Of a DNA stretch of 64,000 nt, positions 62,426-64,000 are shown in pieces. The stretch spans positions 22,552 through 86,551 of the forward strand of contig PAZC01000040.1 of assembly GCA_002716045.1 (NCBI GenBank), given 5' to 3'. The notes beneath the pieces are model-generated. The model ran no database searches, was not told the DNA's origin, and saw nothing but the letters and a program-made list of their open reading frames with translations. The number at the start of each line of letters is the position of its first letter. Within the stretch, counting starts at the first letter, position 1. The translations under genes and the position numbers were made by a program. The DNA comes from Opitutia bacterium (GTDB taxonomy: Bacteria > Verrucomicrobiota > Verrucomicrobiia > Opitutales > Seribacteraceae).

Positions 62426-64000
62426 TGCGCCAGCAAGGCCTCCAAGTTCAAGAGAGACCATATGAACAATCGTCGGTTGCGTTGACCGGAAAGATGTTCC
62501 CCGACAAAAGCTTGCACAGTCTCGAAATCCATAAATTCATAGATCTTGGCCTTGTCGGTCATTAGTTTATTCTCAATGAATTTTATGCTCCCGCCCCGAA
62601 ACCAGCTGGCATCGGGAGCTGAGAATCCCTGCTTCTCCGCGGAGGTGATTTTCGGCGGGACATGTCGCTTCATGACGTCGCGTAGGATTTGTTTGCCATC
62701 CTTGGCTTTTTGGAAAAATTGCAAATCTTTGCGCGGTGCATTTTCATCTACACGGATGACTTCCTTGAGATTGTTGAGCTTAAGACCCACGGGCAATTTT
62801 TGGGCAAAATCCACCAAGTCGTTATCGAGAAAAGGCACACGAGACTCGAGACCATGAGCCATGCTGAGCTTGTCTTCCACCATCAACAATCCGTGAAGAA
62901 AAGTCTTCGCTTCAAAGTAGAGCGATTGATTGATATATTCTTCCGGCGTTTCCAATTTTTCCGGCCGATGGTGAAAAACATCACGGAAGATGTCACGGGT
63001 CCAGACATCTTGGACATCGTTCCATACAGGAGCAAACATCCGCTGGAGATCGGTGTTGTTCAGGAGTCTTTGCCAATATAGATAGTACTGGTCAACGTAG
63101 TGCTCAAAGTCATCGTTGACCACTGCCCGGTAATAACGCCAAGGATAACCGGCAAAGATCTCGTCACCACCCGTTCCGGCCAAGACGACCTTGACGAACT
63201 TGGATGCTAGTTTTGATACGTACCAGTTGGGGTAGCTTTGGCCGACTCGGGGTTCCTCCAGGTGACGAGCGAATTCAGGCAAGCAACGTTCCATGTCCCC
63301 GGCCTTGAGGACAATCTCGTAATGCTCGGTCTGGAACAAGTGGGACAAGTATTCAGCCTGTTTACGCTCGTCGAAGCCGTATTCGAATTGAGATACCCCA
63401 TGCAGGTCAAAACCACAAGTAAACGACTTGATGTTTGCTATTTCCTTGCTGGCAATCGCAGTAATGGAACCTGAATCGATGCCTCCACTGAGATAGGCGC
63501 CGACCTCGACATCGCTAACTAGTTGACGGCGAACAGCCTGTTGAAAGAGGCGATCCAATTCCTCTAGATATTCTTCTCTGGAGGCTGGATTGACAGGTTC
63601 TTCAAAGTGAAAATCCCAGTATTGAACGGGTCTAGTTTCGGATCTTTCGTTCGGCCGCAAAACCCACCAGTGTCCTGCGGGAAACATAGACATACCCTCA
63701 AACAAGGTGCGATCAGTGAAGAAATTCTGGAAAGTGAAGTATTCAAACAGGCCCTTCTTGTCGATCTGGGTATGGAAATCGGGATGAGCCGAGATGGCTT
63801 TGACCTCGGAGCCAAAAGCGAATAGATTGCCCTGACGTGACCAATACAGGGGCTTGATGCCGTATCGGTCGCGAGCCAAGAAGAGTTCTTTAAGCTTCTT
63901 GTCCCAAATGGCAAAGGCAAACATGCCGTTAAAACGATCCACCGCCTTTTCGCGCCATTCCCCAAATGCATGTAGGATCACCTCCGTGTCAGAACGCGAA
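62422..64000 (-). CDS. asnB: Asparagine synthase family amidotransferase, N-terminus beyond the window
   Basis: The frame is open to the last base, so the N-terminal glutaminase start with Cys2 is outside the window. The visible 526 residues begin at RSDTEVILHAFGEWREKAVDRFNGMFAFAIWD, the middle of the glutaminase domain, then enter the synthetase domain with VGAYLSGGIDSGSITAIAS (PP-loop), VVLAGTGGDEIFAGYPWRYYRA and HGLESRVPFLDNDLVDF. It is a second, clearly different AsnB-like protein in the polysaccharide block (the other is at 53.9-55.8 kb). A role in amidating a sugar acid is plausible. It is joined to the methyltransferase gene by an ATGA overlap. Confidence 0.9.
   Translation of the reverse strand, partial: SRSDTEVILHAFGEWREKAVDRFNGMFAFAIWDKKLKELFLARDRYGIKPLYWSRQGNLFAFGSEVKAISAHPDFHTQIDKKGLFEYFTFQNFFTDRTLFEGMSMFPAGHWWVLRPNERSETRPVQYWDFHFEEPVNPASREEYLEELDRLFQQAVRRQLVSDVEVGAYLSGGIDSGSITAIASKEIANIKSFTCGFDLHGVSQFEYGFDERKQAEYLSHLFQTEHYEIVLKAGDMERCLPEFARHLEEPRVGQSYPNWYVSKLASKFVKVVLAGTGGDEIFAGYPWRYYRAVVNDDFEHYVDQYYLYWQRLLNNTDLQRMFAPVWNDVQDVWTRDIFRDVFHHRPEKLETPEEYINQSLYFEAKTFLHGLLMVEDKLSMAHGLESRVPFLDNDLVDFAQKLPVGLKLNNLKEVIRVDENAPRKDLQFFQKAKDGKQILRDVMKRHVPPKITSAEKQGFSAPDASWFRGGSIKFIENKLMTDKAKIYEFMDFETVQAFVGEHLSGQRNRRLFIWSLLNLEALLAQ

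Noticed and set aside
1..64000. CRISPR arrays, insertion sequences, phage genes, toxin-antitoxin or restriction systems
   Set aside because: I looked for regular direct repeats, transposase or integrase motifs and defence-type gene pairs; none could be supported.

Overview
The window is a bacterial chromosomal segment, most likely from a Gram-negative member of the Verrucomicrobiota, possibly of the Opitutae/Puniceicoccales type. This is inferred from gene content and not from a marker gene. The evidence is lipopolysaccharide heptose genes, a meso-DAP peptidoglycan recycling ligase (Mpl), a pseudopilin with the C-terminal H-x9-DG pattern, a DUF5069-type protein, an acyl carrier protein fused to a FabZ-like dehydratase, adjacent RNase HII and RNase HIII genes, and a proline-tailed SecG. 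TTG and GTG starts are frequent and many genes lack an obvious Shine-Dalgarno sequence. No phage, insertion sequence, CRISPR array or plasmid replication gene was seen.

Layout. Positions 1-5.1 kb hold the end of a parvulin-type isomerase, an alpha-oxoamine synthase, two glycosyltransferases and an ACP-dehydratase fusion, together a possible lipid or glycolipid locus. Positions 5.1-24 kb are mostly housekeeping: trpS, an acidic repeat membrane protein, a sugar nucleotidyltransferase, the overlapping pdxJ-acpS-nnr set, rnhB and rnhC, mutY, mpl, purD, a low-molecular-weight phosphatase with glyA, a pseudopilin, rnr, a DUF5069-like gene, a dapF homologue lacking both catalytic cysteines, and a methyltransferase. 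Positions 24-44.6 kb hold rplU-rpmA, a YceH-type gene, the GDP-fucose pair gmd-fcl, tRNA-Val(GAC), a variant uvrA, an aspartate aminotransferase, secG, parB with a LysM gene, fmt, der, an Lrp-type regulator with an aminotransferase, and a heptose kinase/phosphatase pair.

From 44.6 kb to the end almost every gene lies on the minus strand and serves surface polysaccharide synthesis: galE, a phosphoglycosyl transferase that would start the lipid-linked repeat, wecB, several glycosyltransferases, a PaaK/CapK-like adenylating enzyme, two AsnB-type amidotransferases, a sugar N-formyltransferase homologue, a polysaccharide-deacetylase-like protein, WbqC, a large GT-C-like membrane protein and a methyltransferase. 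Roughly 56-62 kb is visibly richer in A+T than the rest. It also contains two apparent gene remnants, the start of an extended SDR gene and the C-terminal end of a Wzx-type flippase split by a frameshift, which fits recent turnover of an O-antigen or capsule locus. GDP-fucose and heptose precursors made elsewhere in the window could feed the same surface glycans.

The most notable observations are an intrinsic-terminator hairpin that overlaps the only plausible start codon of rnr, serine at both catalytic cysteine positions of the DapF homologue, the oxoamine synthase/ACP-dehydratase lipid locus, and the eroding polysaccharide genes at 55.8-57.6 kb. No element could be proven from sequence alone to be a wholly new system.
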